Assembly: GCA_937919945.1 (NCBI GenBank)
Contig: CALESY010000144.1
Location: 1-40,857, forward strand
Source of the DNA: an uncultured Chitinophagaceae bacterium
Lineage (GTDB): Bacteria > Bacteroidota > Bacteroidia > Chitinophagales > Chitinophagaceae
Direction: 5' to 3'
Length of the DNA: 40,857 nucleotides
The translations under genes and the position numbers were made by a program. How positions within the stretch are numbered: the stretch's first letter is position 1; each line of letters opens with the position of its first letter. Shown here piece by piece: positions 15,619-23,924 of this stretch. The notes beneath the pieces are model-generated. The model was not told the DNA's origin. It did no database searches and saw only the letters and a list, made by a program, of their open reading frames with translations.

Positions 15619-16209
15619 TTAGAATTGTACAGTTGGTGCTTTTTGCGCAGCCGCGTCTGCCTCAAACATCCCCTTTGTGCTAAAACCCATCATCCCCGCA
15701 AATATGTTGTTGGGGAAGATGCGCAGCTTCGTATTGTATTCCTGTACGGCATCGTTGAAGTTCTTACGCGCAACCGTTATGCGGTTTTCCGTGCCTTCCA
15801 ACTGGTCTTGCAGGGCAAGAAAGTTTTGATTGGCTTTCAGCTCAGGATATGCTTCAGACACAACCATCAACCTACCAAGTGCCTGACTTAGTTCACCTTG
15901 TGCACTTTGGAATTCGCGTAGTTTTTCAGGTGTCAGATTTTCCGGATTTACCTGTATAGATGTTGCTTTGGCACGTGCATTTATTACGTCGGTCAAAGTC
16001 TTTTGTTCGAAGTTAGCTGCACCTTTTACGGTGTTTACCAGATTAGGTACAAGGTCGGCACGGCGTTGGTATTGGTTTTGTACTTCTGCCCATTTGCTTT
16101 TGGCATTTTCATCAAGCGTTACCAATGATTTTTGCACGTTGCATGTCATACAACCGCCTATAAGCAATAAACCAAGTAAAACGACTAATAGAAGTGAACC
16201 TTTTTTCAT
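15619..16209 (-). CDS. LemA family protein
   Basis: The 196-residue protein has an N-terminal hydrophobic segment (about 4-19) ending in a lipobox-like LIGGC. It continues with the LemA core, a long helical bundle: KSKWAEVQNQYQRRADLVPNLV (about 37-58), then TDVINARAKATSI and SEAYPELKANQNFLALQDQL, with RITVARKNFNDAVQEYN near 140. LemA proteins present an extracytoplasmic helical domain; their role is not established. It is the first gene of the lemA-TPM-TPM operon and has a -7 element (TACTTTTG) 18 bases upstream. Confidence 0.94.
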   Translation of the reverse strand: MKKGSLLLVVLLGLLLIGGCMTCNVQKSLVTLDENAKSKWAEVQNQYQRRADLVPNLVNTVKGAANFEQKTLTDVINARAKATSIQVNPENLTPEKLREFQSAQGELSQALGRLMVVSEAYPELKANQNFLALQDQLEGTENRITVARKNFNDAVQEYNTKLRIFPNNIFAGMMGFSTKGMFEADAAAQKAPTVQF

Positions 16210-16226
16210 TGTTTATGATTTTTAAC

Positions 16227-16234
16227 CAAAAGTA
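16227..16234 (-). promoter_or_regulatory. Putative -7 element (TACTTTTG) of the lemA operon
   Basis: TACTTTTG on the minus strand fits TAnnTTTG, 18 bases before the lemA start and just past the hairpin ending the upstream gene. Confidence 0.45.
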
Positions 16235-16248
16235 GTATTTACCCATAA

Positions 16249-16282
16249 ATAAATGGCAATGGTTTCGGCCATTGCCATTTAT
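16249..16282 (-). terminator. Terminator hairpin between the 16.3-kb gene and lemA
   Basis: A perfect 14-bp inverted repeat (16249-16262 and 16269-16282) with a 6-base loop, AT-rich at the outer ends. It lies 40 bases beyond the stop of the minus-strand gene at 16322. Confidence 0.7.
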
Positions 16283-16321
16283 CAAAATGTGAACATATGT
16301 TTTCTGTCGGTAAATATTACA

Positions 16322-16840
16322 TTACCTAAGGTAGAATCTGGCTGATACACCTACCATATTATGTGTAAAGAAATCCGCTTCACTCAGGAAGTTGACAGCT
16401 GGTTTCACATCTGCACTCAAACCCAGCGGTATTTTCTTAAATACATATTCTACACCACCTATACCATCTATACCCAATATAGCACGGTTATCGTCTACAA
16501 ATCTGCCCTCACTGTTTACATAACGCCATCCCCTGTCCCACACACCTGCATGTACACCACCACCCATGAATATGCGCCAAGAGGGGTCTGGCAGGATGAT
16601 GTGGTAGGTAAGTAATCCAACAGCATTGAAACTGGGACCACCCCAACCGCCGGTTAAGCCACCCGCATTTAATTGTCCTTCAAATGCTAGATGTTTGTTC
16701 ATAAACAACTTGGCAACAAAGCCGCCGCCGTCTGGTGTAGCACGTAAGCCCAAACCAACTTTACCTCCTTTTGCAAATGTGTCTTGTGTTGCAAATACGC
16801 CTGCCAATGCAAGCCCGATGGAAAACAATAGCTTTTTCAT
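16322..16840 (-). CDS. Small exported beta-barrel-like protein, unknown function
   Basis: The 172-residue precursor has a signal peptide (MKKLLFSIGLALAGVFATQDTFAKG, given here in part; cleavage likely after TFA). The rest alternates hydrophobic and polar residues with many Gly and aromatic positions (GLGLRATPDGGGFVAKLF, HLAFEGQLNAGG, IFMGGGVHAGVWDRGW). It ends in VGVSARFYLR, with a penultimate aromatic as in outer-membrane barrels. The start at 16840 is chosen because the signal peptide begins there; the frame is open further upstream without sense. No named family is recognised. It is monocistronic and divergent from kynU. Confidence 0.75.
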   Translation of the reverse strand: MKKLLFSIGLALAGVFATQDTFAKGGKVGLGLRATPDGGGFVAKLFMNKHLAFEGQLNAGGLTGGWGGPSFNAVGLLTYHIILPDPSWRIFMGGGVHAGVWDRGWRYVNSEGRFVDDNRAILGIDGIGGVEYVFKKIPLGLSADVKPAVNFLSEADFFTHNMVGVSARFYLR

Positions 16841-16945
16841 ACAATCAGTGTTTTGGTTCAACGAAATGAAACACAATAATGGAACCAATGTTCTATATAG
16901 ACGTGCTGTCGTTTTCTTTTTTAAAGAAGTTTAACGGGTGAACGC

Positions 16946-16953
16946 TATTTTTG
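16946..16953 (+). promoter_or_regulatory. Putative -7 element (TATTTTTG) of kynU
   Basis: TATTTTTG is identical to the -7 element of icd and lies 23 bases before the kynU start. It sits in the 135-base divergent gap shared with the gene at 16322. Confidence 0.5.
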
Positions 16954-16975
16954 CTAAAATTTTCAAAAAACAGCC

Positions 16976-18238
16976 ATGCAATCATACGAAGCTACACTGG
17001 AGTTTGCCCAAGGGATGGATAATACGGATACACTTTTTTCATATCGTGAACGGTTCAGGTTTCCGCAGCATGATGATAAAGATGTACATTATTTCTGTGG
17101 CAACTCACTCGGGCTACAACCCAAAAGTGTCAGCTACCTGATGCAACAAGAACTGGAAGACTGGGCACGCTATGGTGTAGAAGGGCATTTTCAAGCGCGT
17201 AACCCCTGGTTTTCGTATCACCACTTATTTAGCGAAAGGCTTGCAAAGATTGTAGGTGCAAAAAAAGATGAAGTAGTTGCTACAAACACTTTGACAGTAA
17301 ACCTGCACCTGTTGATGATTTCTTTCTACCGCCCTGAAGGAAAGCGATATAAAATAATAATGGAAGCAGGTGCATTTCCCTCAGACCAATATGCTGTGGA
17401 AACACAAATACGCATGTATGGTTATGACCCTGCAGATGCTATCATAGAATTAGCACCAAAAGAAGGCGCACATATAATAGAAGAAGATGACATTGTAAAA
17501 GCAATTGCAGACGCAGGTGAATCGCTGGCACTCGTAATGCTTGGCGGTGTAAATTATTATACAGGCCAGTTGTTCGACATGAAACGTATTACGGATGCGG
17601 CGCATAAAGTGGGTGCGTATGCAGGCTACGATTTGGCACATGCAGTAGGCAATGTACCGCTGAATCTGCACGACTGGGCAGTTGACTTTGCATGCTGGTG
17701 TTCTTATAAATACCTCAATTCAGGGCCTGGTGGCGTGGGTGGTTTATTTGTTCATGAGCATCACTACAGCAATCCGAAAATTTTCCGCCTAGGTGGCTGG
17801 TGGGGCAACGACGAAAAGGAACGCTTCCAGATGAAAAAAGGCTTTGTACCACAAAATAATGCAGGCAGTTGGCAAATGAGCAATGCGCCTGTATTCAACA
17901 TGGTGGCACACAATGCTTCGCTGGATATATTTGATAAAGTAGGTATAGTAGCGCTACGCGAAAAAAGCCTTAACATGACAGGCTACCTTGAATGGTTGCT
18001 GAAACAGGTTACGCACCTGCCATTTGTTATCATCACACCATCTCATCCTACTCGCAGGGGCTGTCAGCTATCGCTATTATTCAGCGACAGGGGCAGAGAT
18101 GTATTTGATGCTTTAACTGCCAATGGTGTAGTAGCCGACTGGCGTGAACCGAATGTGATACGCATTGCACCGGTACCACTGTACAATACTTACGAGGATT
18201 GCTACCGTTTCTACGAGATTTTGATGGGCATAAAATAA
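16976..18238 (+). CDS. kynU: Kynureninase
   Basis: PLP enzyme that cleaves L-kynurenine to anthranilate and alanine, or 3-hydroxykynurenine to 3-hydroxyanthranilate. It belongs to tryptophan catabolism and, through the hydroxy branch, de novo NAD synthesis. The 420-residue protein shows YFCGNSLGLQP (39-49), WARYGVEGHFQARNPWF (63-79), the cofactor region D219-LAHAVGN, and the PLP lysine K245 in WCSYKYLNSGPGG. RLGGWWGN follows near 290. No other kynurenine-pathway gene is in the window. ribF follows 21 bases later and is probably co-transcribed. Confidence 0.96.
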   Translation: MQSYEATLEFAQGMDNTDTLFSYRERFRFPQHDDKDVHYFCGNSLGLQPKSVSYLMQQELEDWARYGVEGHFQARNPWFSYHHLFSERLAKIVGAKKDEVVATNTLTVNLHLLMISFYRPEGKRYKIIMEAGAFPSDQYAVETQIRMYGYDPADAIIELAPKEGAHIIEEDDIVKAIADAGESLALVMLGGVNYYTGQLFDMKRITDAAHKVGAYAGYDLAHAVGNVPLNLHDWAVDFACWCSYKYLNSGPGGVGGLFVHEHHYSNPKIFRLGGWWGNDEKERFQMKKGFVPQNNAGSWQMSNAPVFNMVAHNASLDIFDKVGIVALREKSLNMTGYLEWLLKQVTHLPFVIITPSHPTRRGCQLSLLFSDRGRDVFDALTANGVVADWREPNVIRIAPVPLYNTYEDCYRFYEILMGIK

Positions 18239-18259
18239 TACGCTACATTGCGGTATAGC

Positions 18260-19192
18260 ATGGCAGTTTTCTATAACACAGACGAGCTTAGGAATTTCAA
18301 CAACGCAGTAATTACCATCGGCACTTTTGACGGTGTGCATTTGGGGCATTGTACAATTTTGCAGCAAGTAGTCTCTCATGCAAGAGAACTGAACGGCGAA
18401 AGTATTGTACTAACGTTTGAACCACATCCTCGCAAATTGTTGTTCCCTGACCAACCACTCAGAATCTTAACCCCTCTGCAAGAAAAAATCGATCTTATTA
18501 CACAGGCTGGCATCAATCATGTTTTTGTAGTACCATTTACAAAAGAGTTTGCTGCTTTATCTGCTGAGGCATATATACAAGAGTTTTTAGTAAAACACCT
18601 GCATCCTAAAGGTATCGTAATTGGTTACGACCATCAGTTTGGACATGACAGAGCAGGTAATATAAACCTACTGCAAGATTACGAAAATGAAGGTGGTTTC
18701 CGCGTATATGAAATACCTGCTAAACAAATAGAAGATGCTGCCATCAGTTCTACTAAAATACGCAACGCCCTAACCGCAGGGCATGTAGCGGATGCAGCCA
18801 ATATGCTTGGCAGGTACTACAGCCTGAAAGGCACTGTAATAGCTGGTGCTAAAATAGGCAGGCAACTTGGTTACCCCACTGCCAACATCAGCCTGCTGGA
18901 TGCAGAACAGATAGTGCCGCAAAACGGCGTATATGCCATACAAGCCGTTATTGAAAACATTACTTATAATGGCATGATGAATATAGGAATCCGCCCTACT
19001 GTGAGTAATGAGTTGAGCCTGCATATAGAAGCACATTTGTTTGACTTCAGCAAGGACATCTACAACAAACAGGTAGAAATAATTTTTGTGGAACGACTGC
19101 GAGATGAACAACGCTTCCCATCATTGGATGCTTTAAAAGCACAATTAGGGCAAGACGCTTTGCATGCCAAACAGGTATTAGTTATGCTGTAA
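18260..19192 (+). CDS. ribF: Bifunctional riboflavin kinase / FAD synthetase
   Basis: Converts riboflavin to FMN and then FAD. The 310-residue protein has the N-terminal nucleotidyltransferase domain with GTFDGVHLGH (21-30) and ISSTKIRNAL (162-171). The C-terminal kinase domain has the start KGTVIAGAKIGRQLGYPTAN (190-209) and QNGVYA. The ATG at 18260 is preferred to the in-frame TTG at 18248. The gene follows kynU by 21 bases, and its last 15 bases overlap the convergent holA gene. No FMN riboswitch was seen in the short space upstream. Confidence 0.96.
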   Translation: MAVFYNTDELRNFNNAVITIGTFDGVHLGHCTILQQVVSHARELNGESIVLTFEPHPRKLLFPDQPLRILTPLQEKIDLITQAGINHVFVVPFTKEFAALSAEAYIQEFLVKHLHPKGIVIGYDHQFGHDRAGNINLLQDYENEGGFRVYEIPAKQIEDAAISSTKIRNALTAGHVADAANMLGRYYSLKGTVIAGAKIGRQLGYPTANISLLDAEQIVPQNGVYAIQAVIENITYNGMMNIGIRPTVSNELSLHIEAHLFDFSKDIYNKQVEIIFVERLRDEQRFPSLDALKAQLGQDALHAKQVLVML

Positions 19193-20200
19193 TGTTTCCA
19201 ATCTGCCTACCATTTCTTTAAGCAATTCTGTGCCATCCGTATTGCTATCTATACCAACGGCCTTATTACTGTATTCACCAAGCAACATAAGCGCATGTTC
19301 CACTTTAGGTAATTGCCATTTTGCAGCCATTCCCATTATCTCTCTTACTTTCGAAGGCCATGTACCAAGTGCCGCTGCAATATCTTTATCCGGCTTACCA
19401 TGCAAAAAATGAGCCTGATACAATCTGTTAAACTGGTTGTAGAAGGAACCTACAATCAATACCATCGGTGCTACTTTAGGGTTAGCAATGAAATATGCCA
19501 ACATTCTGTAGAGTTTATCTTTATCGCCGGATGTCAATGCTTCGGGGAATTCAAAAACATTGTACTCTCTGCTGATGCCTATGTATTTCTGTATCAGCTC
19601 TGCTGTAAGTTGTTTTTCATCAGGTACATTAATGCGTACTTTTTCTATTTCATTGGCAATCTTCTGCAAATCATTGCCCAGATAAGTTGCCAATATTTGA
19701 GACTCTCGCTCGCCGACATGAAAGCCGATTTCCATACCATAGTTCTGTATCCATGTTGGCACTAGGTCATCCTTGATCTTATCTGACGTGAAGTGAATGC
19801 CTTTATCTTTGACAAACTTTACCAATTTACTGCGCCCGTCTGCTTTTTTAAATCGGTGTTCTATCAGAAATATAGTTGTAGGTGCCGGATTTTCAAGATA
19901 CGATGCCAGTTCTGTTAACGTCCGCATCTGTGCCGCATCTTTTAATATCACTACTTGTCTTTCTGCAAACATGGGAAACCTTCGGCAAGCGTTCACTACA
20001 TCAGCCCACTCCACATCTTTGCCGTAAAGCACCATCAGGTTAAAATCGCGCTCGTGAGGCTCCAGTATTTTTTCTTCAAAATGATTAGTTATAATATCCA
20101 GATAGTACGGCTCTTCGCCATCTATCAGATAAACGGGCGCATATTGTTTGCTTTGCAGCGATTGTAATAATTTCTTGAATTCTCCAGTCATACTACTCAT
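19178..20200 (-). CDS. holA: DNA polymerase III delta subunit
   Basis: Clamp-loader subunit that opens the sliding clamp. The 340-residue protein matches the HolA layout: N-terminal FKKLLQSLQSKQYAPVYLIDGEEPYYLD (in part), a Rossmann-like AAA+ domain without a Walker A motif, PMFAERQVVILKDA, and LIEHRFKKADGRSKLVK. The C-terminal collar has GDKDKLYRMLAYF and LLKEMVGRLETL. The start overlaps the stop of the upstream exonuclease gene by eight bases; an alternative ATG lies three codons later. The 3' end overlaps convergent ribF. Confidence 0.93.
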   Translation of the reverse strand: MSSMTGEFKKLLQSLQSKQYAPVYLIDGEEPYYLDIITNHFEEKILEPHERDFNLMVLYGKDVEWADVVNACRRFPMFAERQVVILKDAAQMRTLTELASYLENPAPTTIFLIEHRFKKADGRSKLVKFVKDKGIHFTSDKIKDDLVPTWIQNYGMEIGFHVGERESQILATYLGNDLQKIANEIEKVRINVPDEKQLTAELIQKYIGISREYNVFEFPEALTSGDKDKLYRMLAYFIANPKVAPMVLIVGSFYNQFNRLYQAHFLHGKPDKDIAAALGTWPSKVREIMGMAAKWQLPKVEHALMLLGEYSNKAVGIDSNTDGTELLKEMVGRLETLQHN

Positions 20201-20918
20201 TCACATAAACAGGTTCCGGATGAATGTCAGTAATGCCTTTCAGCCTCAAAAACACTTTAGCACTTGTGACTACATCCTGCATGCAGTATTTGGCTATTCT
20301 TTGCAAGTCTTTCTCATTCCAGTACACCTGCCCTACCATACTGCCATCCATATCATCTTTCGGCGAAGGTATTCCTAATATTTCTGCAAGCAAAGCCAAT
20401 GAGGTGAAATGCTTGTAGTCGCCGAATTTCCACATCTCCAAGGTATCATAATGTGTTACTTCCCAAGGTTTTTTGCCACTCAGGTTCATACTATCCGGCA
20501 ATTGCAAGCCATTTATCAGCATTCGCCTGCAAAGAAACGGCACATCAAATTCTTTGATGTTGTGCCCGCAAAACTGCAGATTGGGATAATAGCTTGCAAA
20601 GCGTTGCACAATTTCTTTAAAATCCAGCAGCAACTGCTTCTCATCATGGTTTGCAATCGCTTTCAGTCTGATACTCCATTTGTTACCATGTTGCTGCAAG
20701 CTACCTACTACAATACATACGACTTTTGCAAACTCTGAAAAAACACCGGCTTTTTCAGTAAATAGCATAGGTGGCTCAGAATTTTCTGCTATATTACTTT
20801 TCAGATATTTTGCCTTTTTCGCCCACTCTGCCTGCATAACATCAGACAATGCCGTATAATCAGGCACTAACGAAACGGTTTCAATATCAAGAAATAAGAT
20901 TTGTTTAAGAAACTCCAC
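20193..20918 (-). CDS. Predicted DEDDy 3'-5' exonuclease (PolB proofreading-like)
   Basis: The 241-residue single-domain protein has the exonuclease triad: Exo I D11-I-E13 (FLDIETV), Exo II with N120 and D125 (FCGHNIKEFDVPFL), and Exo III Y211-CMQ-D215. The Y-x3-D pattern is the DEDDy subclass found in family B polymerase proofreading domains. It is a stand-alone predicted 3'-5' nuclease. It is the first gene of a two-gene unit with holA (8-base overlap), which supports a role in replication or repair. Confidence 0.88.
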   Translation of the reverse strand: MEFLKQILFLDIETVSLVPDYTALSDVMQAEWAKKAKYLKSNIAENSEPPMLFTEKAGVFSEFAKVVCIVVGSLQQHGNKWSIRLKAIANHDEKQLLLDFKEIVQRFASYYPNLQFCGHNIKEFDVPFLCRRMLINGLQLPDSMNLSGKKPWEVTHYDTLEMWKFGDYKHFTSLALLAEILGIPSPKDDMDGSMVGQVYWNEKDLQRIAKYCMQDVVTSAKVFLRLKGITDIHPEPVYVNE

Positions 20919-20930
20919 AAAAACGGTTAT

Positions 20931-20938
20931 TATATTTG
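20931..20938 (+). promoter_or_regulatory. Putative -7 element (TATATTTG) of the coiled-coil protein gene
   Basis: TATATTTG matches TAnnTTTG, 37 bases before the ATG, in the 57-base divergent gap between the exonuclease gene and this one. Confidence 0.45.
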
Positions 20939-20975
20939 TACCGATAACTAAAGTAATAATTTAAAACTACACAGT

Positions 20976-21938
20976 ATGAGCCAGGAAATGAATAATCCGA
21001 CATCTACTACTCCGTTGCAGCCAATGCAACCACAACAGCCTAAGAAAAACAACAATATGCTTTTCATAGGCATTATTGTAGCATTACTGGCAGTCGTTAT
21101 ATATTTATTTATCAACAACAACAAATTATCCGACAGGTTATCGGCAGCTCAATACCAATTTAATGAGGCCGACTCATCACGCAGAGCAGTAGAATCAGAC
21201 TATCAGGCAGCTTTAGTTCGGTTAGATGAACTGGTTTCTAAAAACACTTTGATGGATAGCATCATAAATGACCAAAATGGTGAAATAGCCAAACTAAAAA
21301 GTCAAATCAATGCTATCGTAAAAAATGGCAACGCAACAAAAGCAGAACTTGGCAAAGCCAAAAAGCTTATTGCCCAACTTAACAGCAGGGTAAGAACATA
21401 CCAAGAGCGCATAGCTGAATTGGAAAGACAAAATGCAGACCTGACAGACCAGAATACTGTTCTGACAGTAGAGAGAGACCAAGCTGTTACCGAAAATGTA
21501 GGTTTACAACAAAAAGCAAGATTAGGTGCTGTATTACACGCATCCAACATCAGACTGACACCGATTGATTTGCGACGCGGCGGCAAAAAGGAAAAAGAAA
21601 CAGGACGCGCAGGACGCGTAGATGTAATGCGTGTCACATTTGACATTGACGAAAATCGTATTGCAGAAAGTGGTAACAAGCAGATATACATTCGTATTAC
21701 AGACCCTAGCGGAAACTTGTTGAGTAATGCAGCTTATGGTTCCGGTATTATGACTGATGCCGAAGGTAAAGACGTGAATTATACCTTATTAAAAGAGATA
21801 GCATTAGAAACAAACAAACCAGTAAAAGATGTAAGTGCCGATTGGAAACAAGATAGTGATTACCAGAAAGGCACTTATAGCATTGAACTATATAATGATG
21901 GTTATAAAATAGGTGGTGGCTCAGTAACACTGAAATAA
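20976..21938 (+). CDS. Membrane-anchored coiled-coil protein, unknown function
   Basis: The 320-residue protein has a Pro/Gln/Asn-rich cytoplasmic N terminus (about 1-27) and one transmembrane helix (MLFIGIIVALLAVVIYLFI, about 28-46). A long heptad-type coiled coil follows (about 50-180; for example KLKSQINAIVKNG, RVRTYQERIAELERQNADLTD), then a C-terminal beta-rich domain (about 185-320; VMRVTFDIDENRIAESGNKQIYIRI in part, and GTYSIELYNDGYKIGGGS). The topology places the coil and beta domain in the periplasm. No catalytic motif is visible. It is monocistronic, with a strong terminator, and lies next to the two-component genes. Confidence 0.85.
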   Translation: MSQEMNNPTSTTPLQPMQPQQPKKNNNMLFIGIIVALLAVVIYLFINNNKLSDRLSAAQYQFNEADSSRRAVESDYQAALVRLDELVSKNTLMDSIINDQNGEIAKLKSQINAIVKNGNATKAELGKAKKLIAQLNSRVRTYQERIAELERQNADLTDQNTVLTVERDQAVTENVGLQQKARLGAVLHASNIRLTPIDLRRGGKKEKETGRAGRVDVMRVTFDIDENRIAESGNKQIYIRITDPSGNLLSNAAYGSGIMTDAEGKDVNYTLLKEIALETNKPVKDVSADWKQDSDYQKGTYSIELYNDGYKIGGGSVTLK

Positions 21939-21970
21939 GCTGATTATCAATAAATAACGTTCTTTTAGCA

Positions 21971-22025
21971 CTGCTGCATTATCATGTTTTTTGGTAACAA
22001 TTTGATAATGCAGCAGTTGTTTTTT
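21971..22025 (+). terminator. Strong terminator after the coiled-coil gene
   Basis: A 14-bp perfect stem (ctgctgcattatca at 21971-21984, its complement at 22003-22016) with an 18-base loop, followed by ttgtttttt. It separates this gene from the response regulator. Confidence 0.75.
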
Positions 22026-22070
22026 GTTCACATAAGCTGATATAATATTGTGCCTGATTTAGAAGAACAT

Positions 22071-22757
22071 ATGGAAGTATTACCAGGCAAAATACTGATA
22101 GTAGATGATGAACCGGATATAGTTGAGTTTATCAGCTACAACCTTAAAGGTAAAGGCTACCTCATCTCGACTGCAAGAGATGGTGTAGAGGCTATCAGAA
22201 AAGCCAAAGACTTCCGCCCCGACCTGATACTACTCGACATCATGATGCCTAATAAAGATGGCATTCAAACCATCAAGGAATTGCGCCTGATGCCTGAATT
22301 TGAGGAAACTGCTATCATCTTCCTTACAGCATTGAGCGATGAAAAATCTGAAATAGAAGGTTTGAAAATAGGCGCAGACGATTATATAGCCAAACCCATT
22401 AAACCCGAATTACTTGCAACGCGCATACGCACAGCACTACGCCGTTTCCGTAAAGACGATGACCAAGACCAAAAGTTGACTTTTGGAGAACTGGAAATCA
22501 ACAAAACGAAATTTACCGTTACCTACAAAGGCAACGAAATAATACTAGCTAAAAAGGAATTTGAACTCTTATCTCTACTTGCATCAAAACCAGGCCGTGT
22601 GTTTCTACGCAATGAAATATTGCAACGGGTATGGGGTACTGATGTAATAGTAGGTGACAGGACTATTGACGTACACATCCGTAAAATACGCCAGAAGATA
22701 GGTATTGACCTTATAACTACTGTAAAAGGCGTAGGTTATAAGTTTGAAATGGTGTAG
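22071..22757 (+). CDS. OmpR/PhoB-type response regulator
   Basis: A 228-residue transcription factor with a receiver domain (D12/D13, phospho-acceptor D56 in LILLDIMMP, T86, K108 in IAKPIKPE) and a winged-helix effector domain (about 130-225; FELLSLLASKPGRVFLRNEIL, and IDVHIRKIRQKIG). It is paired with the sensor kinase whose start lies 10 bases after its stop. An in-frame GTG at 22050 would add seven residues; the ATG at 22071 gives the usual distance to the receiver domain. Signal and targets cannot be told from sequence; the pair resembles PhoB/PhoR or RprY-type systems. Confidence 0.94.
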   Translation: MEVLPGKILIVDDEPDIVEFISYNLKGKGYLISTARDGVEAIRKAKDFRPDLILLDIMMPNKDGIQTIKELRLMPEFEETAIIFLTALSDEKSEIEGLKIGADDYIAKPIKPELLATRIRTALRRFRKDDDQDQKLTFGELEINKTKFTVTYKGNEIILAKKEFELLSLLASKPGRVFLRNEILQRVWGTDVIVGDRTIDVHIRKIRQKIGIDLITTVKGVGYKFEMV

Positions 22758-22767
22758 TTTAGTAACT

Positions 22768-23826
22768 ATGTCATCGGTACTGAATACCAAAAATCTTACT
22801 CCAAGGCTGCTTTCTTTTATATCTGCCGCGGTGATGTCCACCATCAACGCGCTGTTCAGCCTGTTTCTTCGGTTCGATTGGCAGGTATCGTTAATCGTAT
22901 TCGGTGTTACATTCGTTATTACCTACTGGATATATTACTATACACTACAACGCTTCATCTACCGAAAAATAAAGCTCATTTACAAACTCATCTATCATAC
23001 AAAAGCCACCAAAAAGGAAGAGTTTTTTTATAATAACATACTGCCGCAAAAATCTATAGAAGAAGTACGTGATGATGTGGAACGATGGGCAATACAAAAA
23101 CGCGATGAGATAGAAGTGCTGCGCGCCAACGAGCAGTTTCGTAAAGAATTTCTGATGAACCTTGCCCATGAATTGCGTACACCTGTTTTTACGATACAAG
23201 GATATGTAGACACCCTGCTCAACGGTGCACTGGACGATGCGAACGTAAACCGTAAATTTCTGAGCAATGCCAATAAAGGTATAGACCGGCTTGTGCAGTT
23301 GCTGGACGATTTGGATGAAATATCAAAACTGGAGTCTGGTCGCATACCCATTATACAGGAATCTTTTGTGATACAAGAGCTGGTGAAAGATGTATTTGAA
23401 GAATTGTCGTTGAAAGCAAAAAAGAAAAATATAGAACTGCTGATAAAAAAAGGCACCGAACGTCCGCTTGAAGTGTATGCAGACAAACCTAAGATAAAAC
23501 AGGTATTGGTAAACCTGATAGAAAATGCCGTGAAATACGGTAACGAAGGCGGTACTATTACAGCAGGTTTTTACGAGGTTGACGATACGCATATCTATAC
23601 CGAAATATCAGACGACGGACCTGGTATTGCTGAAGAACACATTTCACGCATATTTGAACGGTTTTACCGAGCAGACCGCAGCCGCAGCCGCGAAATTGGC
23701 GGCACAGGATTAGGGCTTGCTATTGTAAAACACATTATAGAAGCACACGGACAGTCAGTTACAGTGCGTAGTACCTTGGGCGTAGGCTCTTCATTTGGCT
23801 TTTCATTAGAGAAAAGCAAAGAATAA
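22768..23826 (+). CDS. Sensor histidine kinase paired with the OmpR-type regulator
   Basis: The 352-residue kinase has two N-terminal transmembrane helices (about 14-33 and 40-58) separated by only about six residues, so there is almost no periplasmic sensor domain. A linker helix follows, then the HisKA domain with H134 in LMNLAHELRTPV. The ATPase domain has the N box (LVNLIENAVKYG), G1 (DDGPGIAEE) and G2 (GGTGLGLAIV). The signal is therefore likely membrane-borne or cytoplasmic. The frame is open to 22744, but the ATG at 22768 avoids overlap with the regulator. Confidence 0.93.
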   Translation: MSSVLNTKNLTPRLLSFISAAVMSTINALFSLFLRFDWQVSLIVFGVTFVITYWIYYYTLQRFIYRKIKLIYKLIYHTKATKKEEFFYNNILPQKSIEEVRDDVERWAIQKRDEIEVLRANEQFRKEFLMNLAHELRTPVFTIQGYVDTLLNGALDDANVNRKFLSNANKGIDRLVQLLDDLDEISKLESGRIPIIQESFVIQELVKDVFEELSLKAKKKNIELLIKKGTERPLEVYADKPKIKQVLVNLIENAVKYGNEGGTITAGFYEVDDTHIYTEISDDGPGIAEEHISRIFERFYRADRSRSREIGGTGLGLAIVKHIIEAHGQSVTVRSTLGVGSSFGFSLEKSKE

Positions 23827-23924
23827 TAAAAATATCTATACCTGTATTATACACTTACATCTAGGGCTGTAAGCCTGTTTTGCGTTATCTTCGCGCGCGT
23901 AAATCTTCCAAAAAACACAGTACA

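Noticed and set aside
18239..18259. FMN riboswitch before ribF
   Set aside because: Only 21 bases lie between kynU and ribF, too short for an aptamer.
22744..22767. Earlier start of the sensor kinase overlapping the response regulator
   Set aside because: The ATG at 22768 gives a usual short N terminus and a normal spacing; the longer form is possible but not needed.
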